Under the pieces are notes generated by a model, which ran no database searches, was not told the DNA's origin, and saw only the letters and a program-made list of their open reading frames with translations. The position numbers and the translations under genes were made by a program. Positions 1 through 5,939 of a DNA stretch of 6,708 bases are shown piece by piece. The first letter of the stretch is position 1, and the number at the start of each line of letters is the position of its first letter. Source of the DNA: Deltaproteobacteria bacterium (GTDB lineage Bacteria; Myxococcota; B64-G9); NCBI GenBank assembly GCA_030591745.1, contig JAUVAM010000220.1, positions 1 through 6,708 of the forward strand, given 5' to 3'.

Positions 1-351
1 GACTTCAAAGAATTCAAATCTCTCGAGAAAGAGAAATTCTTCAAGGACTTTTATCGAACTACTTTCTTCATTCACGCAAAGATGTCTTCCGAAATCGAGG
101 GATGCCAAAAAGCCCTTGCGGGCCGCTACGACTGGGCGGGCCAGGACAAGGCACGCAGCAATCATCTGGGCCTGACCGTGAACTATATCTATGGGGCCTA
201 CGATCTCTTCTACAAGTTCTTTGTCCCGACCAAGCTCGAAGAAGAGCTACAGACCACCATGGCAGCCTGCAGCAACAAAACATGGGAAGAAGCATCCGAA
301 CTGTGCTGGGCCAGCTTCCAAAAAATCATGGACCCGGCATTTGCCTCTTGA
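1..351 (+). CDS. Unrecognised protein, C-terminal 116 residues (5' end outside window)
   Basis: The frame is open from the first base to a TGA at 349-351, so this is the tail of a gene that begins to the left of the window. The first ATG inside the window (82) is probably internal, because the codons before it also read as ordinary protein (starting DFKEFKSLEKEK). I do not recognise the family. The visible part is charged, rich in aromatic residues and likely helical, with three scattered cysteines (in EGCQKAL, MAACSNK and ELCWASF) and a Tyr/Phe-rich stretch (NYIYGAYDLFYKFFVP) near the middle. No membrane segment or catalytic motif is evident. It ends 21 bases before the protease gene, on the same strand and in the same frame, so the two are probably co-transcribed and might be functionally linked. 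That link is inference only. Confidence 0.75.
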   Translation, partial: DFKEFKSLEKEKFFKDFYRTTFFIHAKMSSEIEGCQKALAGRYDWAGQDKARSNHLGLTVNYIYGAYDLFYKFFVPTKLEEELQTTMAACSNKTWEEASELCWASFQKIMDPAFAS

Positions 352-372
352 TGGACGACAAGGAGACAGACC

Positions 373-1470
373 ATGGAAACCATCGAAGGCATCAAGAACT
401 CAGTCGTTAAAATCGTCACCGGCCTGGGCAACGGTTCAGGCACTTACTTGAAAGATCAGGGCATCGTCATCACGAACTGGCATGTGGTGCGCGGCGAACG
501 CAAGGTCGCCATCCATCTACCCAATGGAGAAAAACATTCGGGCCAGGTTCTTGTCACCAACCCGAAGAGAGACATCGCCCTGGTGACCCTGCCCCATGCC
601 CTGGACCTGCCCTCGATACAATTCAGCCAGGCCAAGGTGACCCAACAAGAACGGGTCTTTGCATTGGGCTATCCCTACGATCTCCCCTTCACCATCACCG
701 AGGGCACGGTTTCATCTCCCGAGCACGTAGATCAGGAGATGAAGTACATCCAAACCGACGCACCGCTGAACCCAGGCAACTCCGGCGGCCCCTTGGTCAA
801 CCAGGCCGGGGAAATCGTGGGCATGAACACCCAAGTTTACCGGGATGCACAAAACATCGGCTTTGCCCTGCCGGTCGAGTACCTCCGTGAAGAGTTGGAC
901 ATGTTCATAGAGGACGAGGTGTCCGAAGGATACAATGTGCGCTGCCCGGATTGCTCGGGTCTGCTGGCGGATGCGGCCGAATACTGCGACAACTGCGGCG
1001 CCAAAATCGCCGTCGAGGCCTACTTTCAAGAGCGGCCCTTGAACTCCACCGAGCGATTCGTCGAAGACCAGTTCGAAAAACACGGCATGGATCCAGTCAT
1101 GTCCCGCAAGGGCATGCCCATGTTCTGGGAATTCTACGCCGGCAGCGCCCAGATCCGCATCTTTGTCTACCGCAACGACTTCCTCTTCGCGACATCACCC
1201 TTGGCGAAACTGCCACGCAAGAACCTTGTGGAGTTGTACAAGTACCTGCTAAACGATGCCGTCTCGCCTTACCGCTTCACCATGACGGGCGATGTCATCT
1301 ACTTATCCTATCGGGCGCACTTGGCCGATCTGGTGAACCCGGAACAGCGCGATCGCATAGGGCATGAGTTGTTTTCCATCGCCGCCCAGGCGGACAAGTT
1401 GGACAACCTGCTCGTCGAGCAATTCGGCTGCAAGTGGGCAGCCCAATCTAAGCAGGACAACGAAGCCTGA
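373..1470 (+). CDS. Trypsin/HtrA-like serine protease with zinc ribbon and YbjN/CesT-like C-terminal domain
   Basis: A 365-residue protein. Residues 1-180 form a trypsin-like (S1C/HtrA-type) protease domain with a complete triad: His37 in TNWHVV, Asp67 in KRDIALV, and Ser137 in NPGNSGGPLV. The oxyanion and substrate-site segments (FALGYP, QTDAPLNPGNSGGP, GMNTQ, NIGFALPV) match HtrA proteases. Unlike DegP/HtrA there is no signal peptide, no membrane anchor and no PDZ domain, so it probably acts in the cytoplasm. Residues 191-208 are a CxxC-x10-CxxC zinc ribbon (Cys191, 194, 205, 208). Residues about 225-352 resemble the YbjN / type III chaperone-like fold (strands around IRIFVY and DVIYLSYR, helix around NLVELYKYLLND); that assignment is by eye. 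The ATG at 373 has an AAGGAG site (360-365) seven bases upstream and is the only start between the preceding in-frame stop and the domain. The protease call is firm; substrate and role are unknown. Confidence 0.93.
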   Translation: METIEGIKNSVVKIVTGLGNGSGTYLKDQGIVITNWHVVRGERKVAIHLPNGEKHSGQVLVTNPKRDIALVTLPHALDLPSIQFSQAKVTQQERVFALGYPYDLPFTITEGTVSSPEHVDQEMKYIQTDAPLNPGNSGGPLVNQAGEIVGMNTQVYRDAQNIGFALPVEYLREELDMFIEDEVSEGYNVRCPDCSGLLADAAEYCDNCGAKIAVEAYFQERPLNSTERFVEDQFEKHGMDPVMSRKGMPMFWEFYAGSAQIRIFVYRNDFLFATSPLAKLPRKNLVELYKYLLNDAVSPYRFTMTGDVIYLSYRAHLADLVNPEQRDRIGHELFSIAAQADKLDNLLVEQFGCKWAAQSKQDNEA

Positions 1471-1476
1471 TGCTCC

Positions 1477-2505
1477 TTAAATAAAATCTCTCAACCTGCG
1501 ATTCAGGGCATCCGTATACCGGATGCCGCCCTGCATGTTCAGATGGGATTGATCCAAGAAATCACGATCACCAAGGCGCAGGTCGAGTTCATCCAGGCTT
1601 ATCCAGGGCACCCCCTTTTCGTCCGCCAGCCTGCGCATATGATCATGGAATCGAGGGAAGACATCCTGGGGTAAATGCCTATGAAGAATGGGCGCGACCG
1701 GCAGTTCCACCAATACCAGTTTTATTCCATGCCGCCGAGCCAGCTCAACAATCTCATCCAAACGATCTCGATGATACGCCCCCATGGGATAGACCTCATC
1801 CTGCAGCAAATTTTGCACATAGGCCTTCACCCGATCTTCGTCCACCGCCCCCCCCAATAGGCTCAACGTGGGCCCCCGCTGGTGCCAAATGGAACGTCCG
1901 CCCTGCACCGGATTTTCAGGAAAATGGATGCCCTCCACCCAGTTATGCCAAACGCCTCGCAGGCTTGAGCGCAAACCGAACAAGCCACTTTCTGCCTGCA
2001 GCGCATTGTGTACGACATGGCTGTATAGTGGACAGGCGGATACATGGGTTGCGCACGCCAAGCGCTGGTCTTCCAGATTCCAAAACAGGGGCCCTTGGGC
2101 ATAGGTCGGCTTGCCGCCGTACAACTGCCGTGGCGTGAGTCCGTAGATCAGCATCGCGGGCTTCTTGGTCTTGCGAACCAGGACCCGCATGACGGCCGCA
2201 TTTTCTTCTGCTGTGGCCCCGGCGAAAGCCAAGTTAGAGGCATCCCGACCCAGGCGAGACAAGACCAGGGCCTCCCGTGCCCGTGAGGAGCCCAGGATCA
2301 CCAACTCTGGATCCTGCCGATTCAGATATTCCCTCACGGCGAAGGCCTCTCCTTCATCCATAAAGTAACCCAAGGGAAAATCGACACGGAGCCACCGACT
2401 ACCCAGCTCGGCCAAGCCCAATAAGCCAAGGCTCAAGGCCAAGGCCACCAGCCAGGCTCGACACCTCGGCCTAGAACTGGAAGTAAATGAAGGGGCTGCC
2501 ATCAT
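1477..2505 (-). CDS. SGNH-fold (AlgX/AlgJ/DltD-like) membrane-anchored acyl-transfer protein, partner of the MBOAT
   Basis: A 342-residue protein. Residues 17-35 form one hydrophobic N-terminal segment that should anchor it in the inner membrane with the body in the periplasm. The SGNH signature is visible: LVILGSSRARE with likely nucleophile Ser74, and near the C-terminus DQSHLNMQGG supplying Asp318 and His321 of the DxxH pair. This layout matches proteins such as AlgX/AlgJ and DltD that work with MBOAT acyltransferases on extracytoplasmic polymers. The substrate here is unknown. The start overlaps the MBOAT 3' end by 35 bases. In-frame starts are ATG 2505, ATG 2502, GTG 2511 and TTG 2514; I chose the first ATG. 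No good Shine-Dalgarno site precedes any of them, so translation may depend on ribosomes finishing the MBOAT gene. The frame closes with TAA six bases from the convergent protease gene. Confidence 0.85.
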   Translation of the reverse strand: MMAAPSFTSSSRPRCRAWLVALALSLGLLGLAELGSRWLRVDFPLGYFMDEGEAFAVREYLNRQDPELVILGSSRAREALVLSRLGRDASNLAFAGATAEENAAVMRVLVRKTKKPAMLIYGLTPRQLYGGKPTYAQGPLFWNLEDQRLACATHVSACPLYSHVVHNALQAESGLFGLRSSLRGVWHNWVEGIHFPENPVQGGRSIWHQRGPTLSLLGGAVDEDRVKAYVQNLLQDEVYPMGAYHRDRLDEIVELARRHGIKLVLVELPVAPILHRHLPQDVFPRFHDHMRRLADEKGVPWISLDELDLRLGDRDFLDQSHLNMQGGIRYTDALNRRLRDFI

Positions 2506-3895
2506 AGACACCAAAGAAGATGAGCGCCGTGAAGGCGCTGGTGAACAGAAGAGCCTGGGGGGCCCAGGCGAACTTTAATCGGTGAAGGTATCCTCCCTCT
2601 TTACGCTGCAGGCGCAAGAACCAATCGCTGCCGAACAAAAGCAGTGCAGAAAAAACAACCAGCAGCACATCCAGCTTGCTCACCATGCTGGGACCAGAGC
2701 CTTGGCCTGAAAACAAGCGCATGGAGAACCACACGAACTGCCCCATTTCTTTGACCCGAAAAAGCATCCAGGCCCAAGTGCAGAGGTGAAAAAAGACAAA
2801 CCATCCAAAAAAAGCCTGAAGCCCTTTGGCCTTGTCCTCTTCTGCCAGCGACGCCAATGGTTTTGCTCTGTATATGAGCAGAAGCAAGCCGTGAAAAACT
2901 CCCCACCAAAGAAAAGGCCAGGCAGCCCCATGCCACAACCCGCCCAGCAACATGGTCAACATCAAGTTGCGCCGAGTACGGGAGGGGCCGTCCCGCGATC
3001 CCCCCAGGGGCTTGTAGAGGTAGTCACGCAGCCACTGGCTCAAGGAAATGTGCCAACGCCGCCAAAAATCACGGGGGCCTCGTGACAGATAAGGTTGAAG
3101 AAAGTTCAAGGAGAGCTCAAATCCCATCAGCCTGGCCACCCCCCTGGCCATGTCCGTATAGCCGGAGAAGTCGAAATAGATCTGGAAAGCAAAGGCATAG
3201 CAAGCCACCAGAATAGCAAACCAGTCTGGCGCGTTGGCACGAAAAACCGGGTCCACGACCCTGGCCAAGTTGTCGGCCAGTACGACTTTCTTGACCAGGC
3301 CCCAGATAATCAAATTCACACCCTGCTGGATGTCATTGGCCGTGATGCTGCTTGGCCTGGCAAACTGGGGGAAAAGCCGGCTGGCACGTTCGATGGGTCC
3401 GGCCACCAACTGGGGGAAAAACCCAACGTAAAGAGCGAAAAGCAGCGGGTCCTTCTCGGCCTTGGTTTCGCCTCGATATACGTCGATGGTGTAGCTCATG
3501 GATTGGAAAGTGTAAAAGGAGACACCCACCGGCAGCAAGACCTCGAAGGCGCCCATGCCTTGCTCTATACCCATCTGAGCCAGAAGGATATTCATCGAGG
3601 CCACGAAGAAGCCGAAGTACTTGAAAGAGAACAGGATGCCCAAATTGGTGACGATGCTCGCCACAAGCCAGCGCCGGGCCTTCGCCGAACTCTTTTCGAT
3701 CTGAGCGGCCGCAACGAAATCCACGGATGAAGACAGCAGGATCAAAAACAGAAATCGCCAGTCCCACCAGCCGTAGAACAAATAGGAACCAGCCAAAAGC
3801 CAAGCATTCCTGGCCCTGGGATTCTTGCGAAACAAGAAAACCCCAGCCAACACCAGGGGAAAAAAAACAAAAAAGATGATGGAGTCAAATCGCAA
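2471..3895 (-). CDS. MBOAT-family membrane-bound O-acyltransferase, AlgI-like
   Basis: A 474-residue polytopic membrane protein, normal in length for AlgI/PatA-type acyltransferases and apparently intact. Family hallmarks in order: N-terminal FDSIIFFVFFPLVL, YLFYGWWDWRFL (39-50), LPVGVSFYTFQSMSYTIDVY (121-140), FFPQLVAGPIER (159-170), IYFDFSGYTDMARG (239-252), DFWRRWHISLSQWLRDYLY (276-294), GGLWHGAAW (318-326), and the terminal SPFIYFQF. The invariant catalytic histidine is His322 in LWHGAAW; His282 in RRWHISL is the second conserved one. Such proteins move acyl groups across the inner membrane to modify alginate, peptidoglycan, cellulose or other glycans; the downstream overlapping SGNH gene is the usual partner. 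The start is a TTG: the rlmN TAA lies in the same frame one codon upstream, so no earlier start exists, and the family N-terminus begins exactly here. No polysaccharide synthesis genes are in the window, so the acceptor cannot be named. Confidence 0.95.
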   Translation of the reverse strand: MRFDSIIFFVFFPLVLAGVFLFRKNPRARNAWLLAGSYLFYGWWDWRFLFLILLSSSVDFVAAAQIEKSSAKARRWLVASIVTNLGILFSFKYFGFFVASMNILLAQMGIEQGMGAFEVLLPVGVSFYTFQSMSYTIDVYRGETKAEKDPLLFALYVGFFPQLVAGPIERASRLFPQFARPSSITANDIQQGVNLIIWGLVKKVVLADNLARVVDPVFRANAPDWFAILVACYAFAFQIYFDFSGYTDMARGVARLMGFELSLNFLQPYLSRGPRDFWRRWHISLSQWLRDYLYKPLGGSRDGPSRTRRNLMLTMLLGGLWHGAAWPFLWWGVFHGLLLLIYRAKPLASLAEEDKAKGLQAFFGWFVFFHLCTWAWMLFRVKEMGQFVWFSMRLFSGQGSGPSMVSKLDVLLVVFSALLLFGSDWFLRLQRKEGGYLHRLKFAWAPQALLFTSAFTALIFFGVYDGSPFIYFQF

Positions 3896-3898
3896 ACC

Positions 3899-4954
3899 TT
3901 AAGATCTCCCTGCATCGATTTCAGTAACGGCTAGCTGTCCGCAGGCAGCTTGGATGTCCTGGCCCCGAGCCTTGCGGGTCTCGCAGAAATATCCATGGTC
4001 TTGCAGATGCTTCCTGAATGCTTCGACTCGCCCGGCGGGACTTGGTTGAAAATCCCCCGGCCCGGGATTCATCGGCAGCAGGTTGGTGCGCACCTGATCC
4101 CTCATGTCGGAGAACAGGGCCATGAGCTGGTCCGCATGCTCCAGGCCATCGTTAACGCCGTCCATCAGGGCCATCTCTACAAACAAACTCGAGCGCCGAC
4201 CAGCGAGAACTTTTGCGAAGGCGTCTCTGAGCTCGGTGTTGGAGTAACGAAGTTTTGGTATCAACTGGGCGCGCAGGGTGTCGTCGGCCGCGTGCAGGGA
4301 CCAGGCCAGATTGATGGGCAATCCAGCGCAGCGAGCGATGGCTTCGGGGGAAGGTCCGATCGTAGACAAAGTCATCCGCCGTGACGCCATGCCATAGGTC
4401 AAAGGATGACTCAAAATGGTGATGGCCTTTTCCACGGCTTCAAAATTATCCAAGGGCTCGCCCATGCCCATGAAGACCAGGTTACTGACGGGACCCAGGC
4501 CTTGGTCGGCCAGCTCCCTTTCGACCCAATGCACCTGGGCCACGATTTCTCCGGCGCTCAATTGACGAAGCAGGCCCATGGTCCCGGTGGCGCAGAAGGC
4601 ACAAGCCCGAGCACAACCCACCTGAGTAGACACACACAGCGTGTTGCGTGCTGGGCCGGGGATAAACACGCTCTCGATGAGAAGTCCGTCGGAAAGTTCC
4701 AGCAAGAATTTGCTCGTGCCGCAAACCCCTTTTTGCCGGAGCCGGACCTTGGGGATCTCCAACCTACAACGCTCAACAAACAGAGCGCGAGCCTTTTTTC
4801 CCAGACCATCAGAGCCGATGGGATCCTTGCCCTGCCGTATAAGAACCCAGACCTGCTTGGCCCGACCACTGCCTTCCAGCAAGTCGGCCAATTCCTCAGG
4901 AGACAAGGAAAGCAGGTCGGCCTTTGTGGGTCCCATTTCCATGTCAGGCATCAT
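3899..4954 (-). CDS. rlmN: Radical SAM 23S rRNA (adenine-C2) methyltransferase, RlmN/Cfr family
   Basis: A 351-residue cytoplasmic enzyme in the usual RlmN size range. RlmN methylates C2 of A2503 in 23S rRNA, and in some bacteria A37 of tRNAs, using an iron-sulfur cluster, two SAM molecules and a methyl-cysteine intermediate. All key residues are present: the cluster motif CARACAFC (Cys114, 118, 121), the resolving cysteine in TLCVSTQVG (Cys107), and the methyl-carrying cysteine in AACGQL (Cys338). VFMGMGEPLDN (160-170), RRMTLSTIG and WSLHA are also typical. Cfr (C8 methylation) shares these motifs, but nothing points to Cfr in particular. The start is uncertain: the frame is open to a TTG at 5002, with ATGs at 4954, 4951, 4942 and 4936. 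The family N-terminus begins near KADLLSLSPEEL, so one of the ATGs is likeliest, though a TTG at 4978 has a better AAGGGG site 10 bases away. It probably shares a transcript with the nitroreductase upstream and the MBOAT gene three bases downstream. Confidence 0.93.
   Translation of the reverse strand: MMPDMEMGPTKADLLSLSPEELADLLEGSGRAKQVWVLIRQGKDPIGSDGLGKKARALFVERCRLEIPKVRLRQKGVCGTSKFLLELSDGLLIESVFIPGPARNTLCVSTQVGCARACAFCATGTMGLLRQLSAGEIVAQVHWVERELADQGLGPVSNLVFMGMGEPLDNFEAVEKAITILSHPLTYGMASRRMTLSTIGPSPEAIARCAGLPINLAWSLHAADDTLRAQLIPKLRYSNTELRDAFAKVLAGRRSSLFVEMALMDGVNDGLEHADQLMALFSDMRDQVRTNLLPMNPGPGDFQPSPAGRVEAFRKHLQDHGYFCETRKARGQDIQAACGQLAVTEIDAGRS
3906..3911 (-). promoter_or_regulatory. Ribosome binding site for the MBOAT TTG start
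   Basis: AGGGAG on the minus strand, inside the last codons of rlmN, ends 10 bases before the TTG at 3895. A second SD-like string, TAAGG (3901-3897), contains the rlmN stop codon but is too close to the TTG to serve it well. Ribosomes terminating on rlmN would sit over this site, so translational coupling is likely. Confidence 0.6.
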
Positions 4955-5013
4955 GCGACAGCAGAAGCCCCAATTCAAACAATCCAAACCCCTTGAGCCC
5001 AATTCCGAATCGC

Positions 5014-5730
5014 CTAGGGCTTCTTGCCCACGGGCATTATGTAGAGGGGTTCTTCCTTCGGACCCATGCCGACAAGCTTTTTGACCGCCGCGTCATCGAA
5101 GGCGCCCACGGCCACCGTGCCCAGGCCAAGGGCCTCGGCTTGCAGGTAGACGTTCTGCCCGGAATGCCCCATGTCCATGCAAACATAGCGCAAGCGACCA
5201 CGGTCGCCATATTTGGAAGAGGTGCGCTCGTAGGTGGCGGACCAAACGATGCTGATGGGGGCGTCTTTCATCATGCTCTGCTCGTAGCCGGCCACAAAAA
5301 GCGCCTGGCGCAAATCCCCCGCCTTCAGCAAGCGCAAGCTGTGGGTTTTCGAGTCATAGAAATAGATACCGGCTTCAAGCCCCTTGACCCGGCCCGCCAC
5401 CAGGTAAAGGTCCAAGGGAAAACGACCACCGGCTGATGGAGCCGCCCGCCGCCCGCCGCGCAAGTAAGCGGGTTCGGCCTGGGGCTTGGTCAAACCATAG
5501 GCGGCCCAGAGCAACTGGCTCACCTGCTTCAAGTCCAAAGCTTCGTACTTGTATTGGCGAAGGGAGCGCCGCTGGAACAAGACCTGCTCGAGAGAGACCT
5601 CCGAGTCCAAGCGTGGTTCGGGCAACTGGACAACCAGGCCGACCTTTTCCGTTTTCGCGGTCTTGGCAAACGACAACGATCCGGGGAGCATCACAACGAA
5701 GATCACGAACAGAAACACACGAATCAGCAT
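5014..5730 (-). CDS. Sec-exported SagB-type nitroreductase-like FMN oxidoreductase
   Basis: A 238-residue protein with an N-terminal Sec signal: MLIRVFLFVIFVVMLPGSLSFA, with likely cleavage after Ser-Phe-Ala22. The mature part is a nitroreductase-fold domain of SagB type: QRRSLRQY (53-60; the Arg-Arg-Ser-x-Arg flavin-phosphate motif), SQLLWAAYGLT, APSAGGRFPLDLYLVAG (97-113), GIYFYD, the GHSGQNVYLQAEALGLG helix (188-204), and AVGAFDD (207-213) before IMPVGK at the end. SagB proteins proper oxidise azolines to azoles in peptide natural products; many relatives are stand-alone oxidoreductases of unknown substrate. No cyclodehydratase (SagC/D) or precursor peptide is seen here, so a peptide-modifying role is unsupported. 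The start is ATG 5730, fixed by a GGAGGAGG site six bases upstream and by the signal peptide. It is the first gene of the leftward cluster. Export by Sec is odd for a flavoprotein, since FMN would have to be acquired outside the cytoplasm. Confidence 0.9.
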   Translation of the reverse strand: MLIRVFLFVIFVVMLPGSLSFAKTAKTEKVGLVVQLPEPRLDSEVSLEQVLFQRRSLRQYKYEALDLKQVSQLLWAAYGLTKPQAEPAYLRGGRRAAPSAGGRFPLDLYLVAGRVKGLEAGIYFYDSKTHSLRLLKAGDLRQALFVAGYEQSMMKDAPISIVWSATYERTSSKYGDRGRLRYVCMDMGHSGQNVYLQAEALGLGTVAVGAFDDAAVKKLVGMGPKEEPLYIMPVGKKP

Positions 5731-5736
5731 GGGCAA

Positions 5737-5744
5737 CCTCCTCC
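5737..5744 (-). promoter_or_regulatory. Strong ribosome binding site that fixes the nitroreductase start
   Basis: GGAGGAGG on the minus strand, six bases (TTGCCC) before ATG 5730. The frame stays open about 280 bases further upstream, but this near-perfect Shine-Dalgarno site followed by a textbook signal peptide makes 5730 the start. Confidence 0.85.
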
Positions 5745-5783
5745 AAAAGGGGAATACTGAGAATAACGCAACAACGTCCCCCT

Positions 5784-5799
5784 GCTCAGATTTCTGAGC
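5784..5799. repeat. Perfect 16-bp palindrome, candidate activator or operator site
   Basis: GCTCAGATTTCTGAGC has two perfect 7-base arms around a TT centre. Shorter outer arms, GTCCC (5776-5780) and GGGAC (5806-5810), could extend it as an imperfect hairpin with unequal internal gaps. Its centre lies about 118 bp before the predicted serpin transcription start, within the range used by sigma54 enhancer-binding proteins, and about 60 bp before the nitroreductase start codon. No T-run follows on either strand, so a terminator is unlikely. Binding by a dimeric regulator is inference. Confidence 0.55.
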
Positions 5800-5818
5800 C
5801 TGTGAGGGACTTTTCATC

Positions 5819-5829
5819 GGCGTTTCGCC
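5819..5829. repeat. Short inverted repeat GGCG-TTT-CGCC
   Basis: Two perfect 4-base arms around TTT. It is short enough to arise by chance, but it lies between the 16-bp palindrome and the sigma54-type promoter. Weak evidence on its own. Confidence 0.25.
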
Positions 5830-5883
5830 TTGGGAGAAAGAAAAATGTCTTGTTATTGCTTCACAAATTGGTCTTTCCGGGCG

Positions 5884-5899
5884 TGGTACGATCTTTGCT
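5884..5899 (+). promoter_or_regulatory. Sigma54 (RpoN) -24/-12 promoter for the serpin gene
   Basis: TGGTACGATCTTTGCT matches the consensus TGGCACG-N4-TTGC(A/T) at every fixed position except one (T for C at position 4). The diagnostic GG (5885-5886) and GC (5897-5898) are exactly ten bases apart. Transcription would start near 5910, leaving a leader of about 30 bases that contains the GGAGG site at 5930-5934 before ATG 5940. Orientation, distance and a palindrome about 118 bp upstream fit activator-dependent control of the serpin. Confidence 0.7.
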
Positions 5900-5939
5900 C
5901 TATTCCGGCATGTCAACCCAACCCTTGCTGGAGGATGAG

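Larger units (their letters stand above)
5731..5939. other. Divergent intergenic region between the nitroreductase cluster and the serpin gene
   Basis: This 209-bp stretch holds the ribosome binding sites of both divergent genes, the serpin's sigma54-type promoter, a 16-bp palindrome (5784-5799), a short inverted repeat (5819-5829), and an A/T-richer stretch at about 5838-5870 between palindrome and promoter. I see no convincing sigma70 promoter for the leftward cluster. The best -35 is a perfect TTGACA on the minus strand (5916-5911), but the hexamer 17 bases on is GATCGT, a poor -10. Confidence 0.7.

Noticed and set aside
349..375. Readthrough or sequencing error joining the first gene to the protease
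   Set aside because: They share a frame with one TGA between them, but the protease has its own well-spaced AAGGAG site and ATG, so two separate genes is the simpler reading.
3095..3730. Plus-strand open frame of 211 codons
   Set aside because: It is antisense to the MBOAT gene and its translation is low-complexity and without motifs.
4406..4996. Plus-strand open frame of 196 codons
   Set aside because: It is the shadow of rlmN; the minus strand carries the full radical SAM motif set.
5014..5730. Azole-peptide (SagBCD-type) biosynthesis locus
   Set aside because: Only the SagB-like oxidoreductase is present. No cyclodehydratase, docking protein or short precursor gene is visible next to it.
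5776..5810. Rho-independent terminator
   Set aside because: The hairpin is possible, but no T-run follows on either strand and it lies between two divergent gene starts, where no transcript is expected to end.
5888..5916. Sigma70 promoter on the minus strand (TTGACA at 5916-5911)
   Set aside because: The -35 is perfect but no hexamer at 16-18 bases resembles TATAAT, and the position overlaps the better-supported sigma54-type element. Left as a weak possibility for the leftward cluster.
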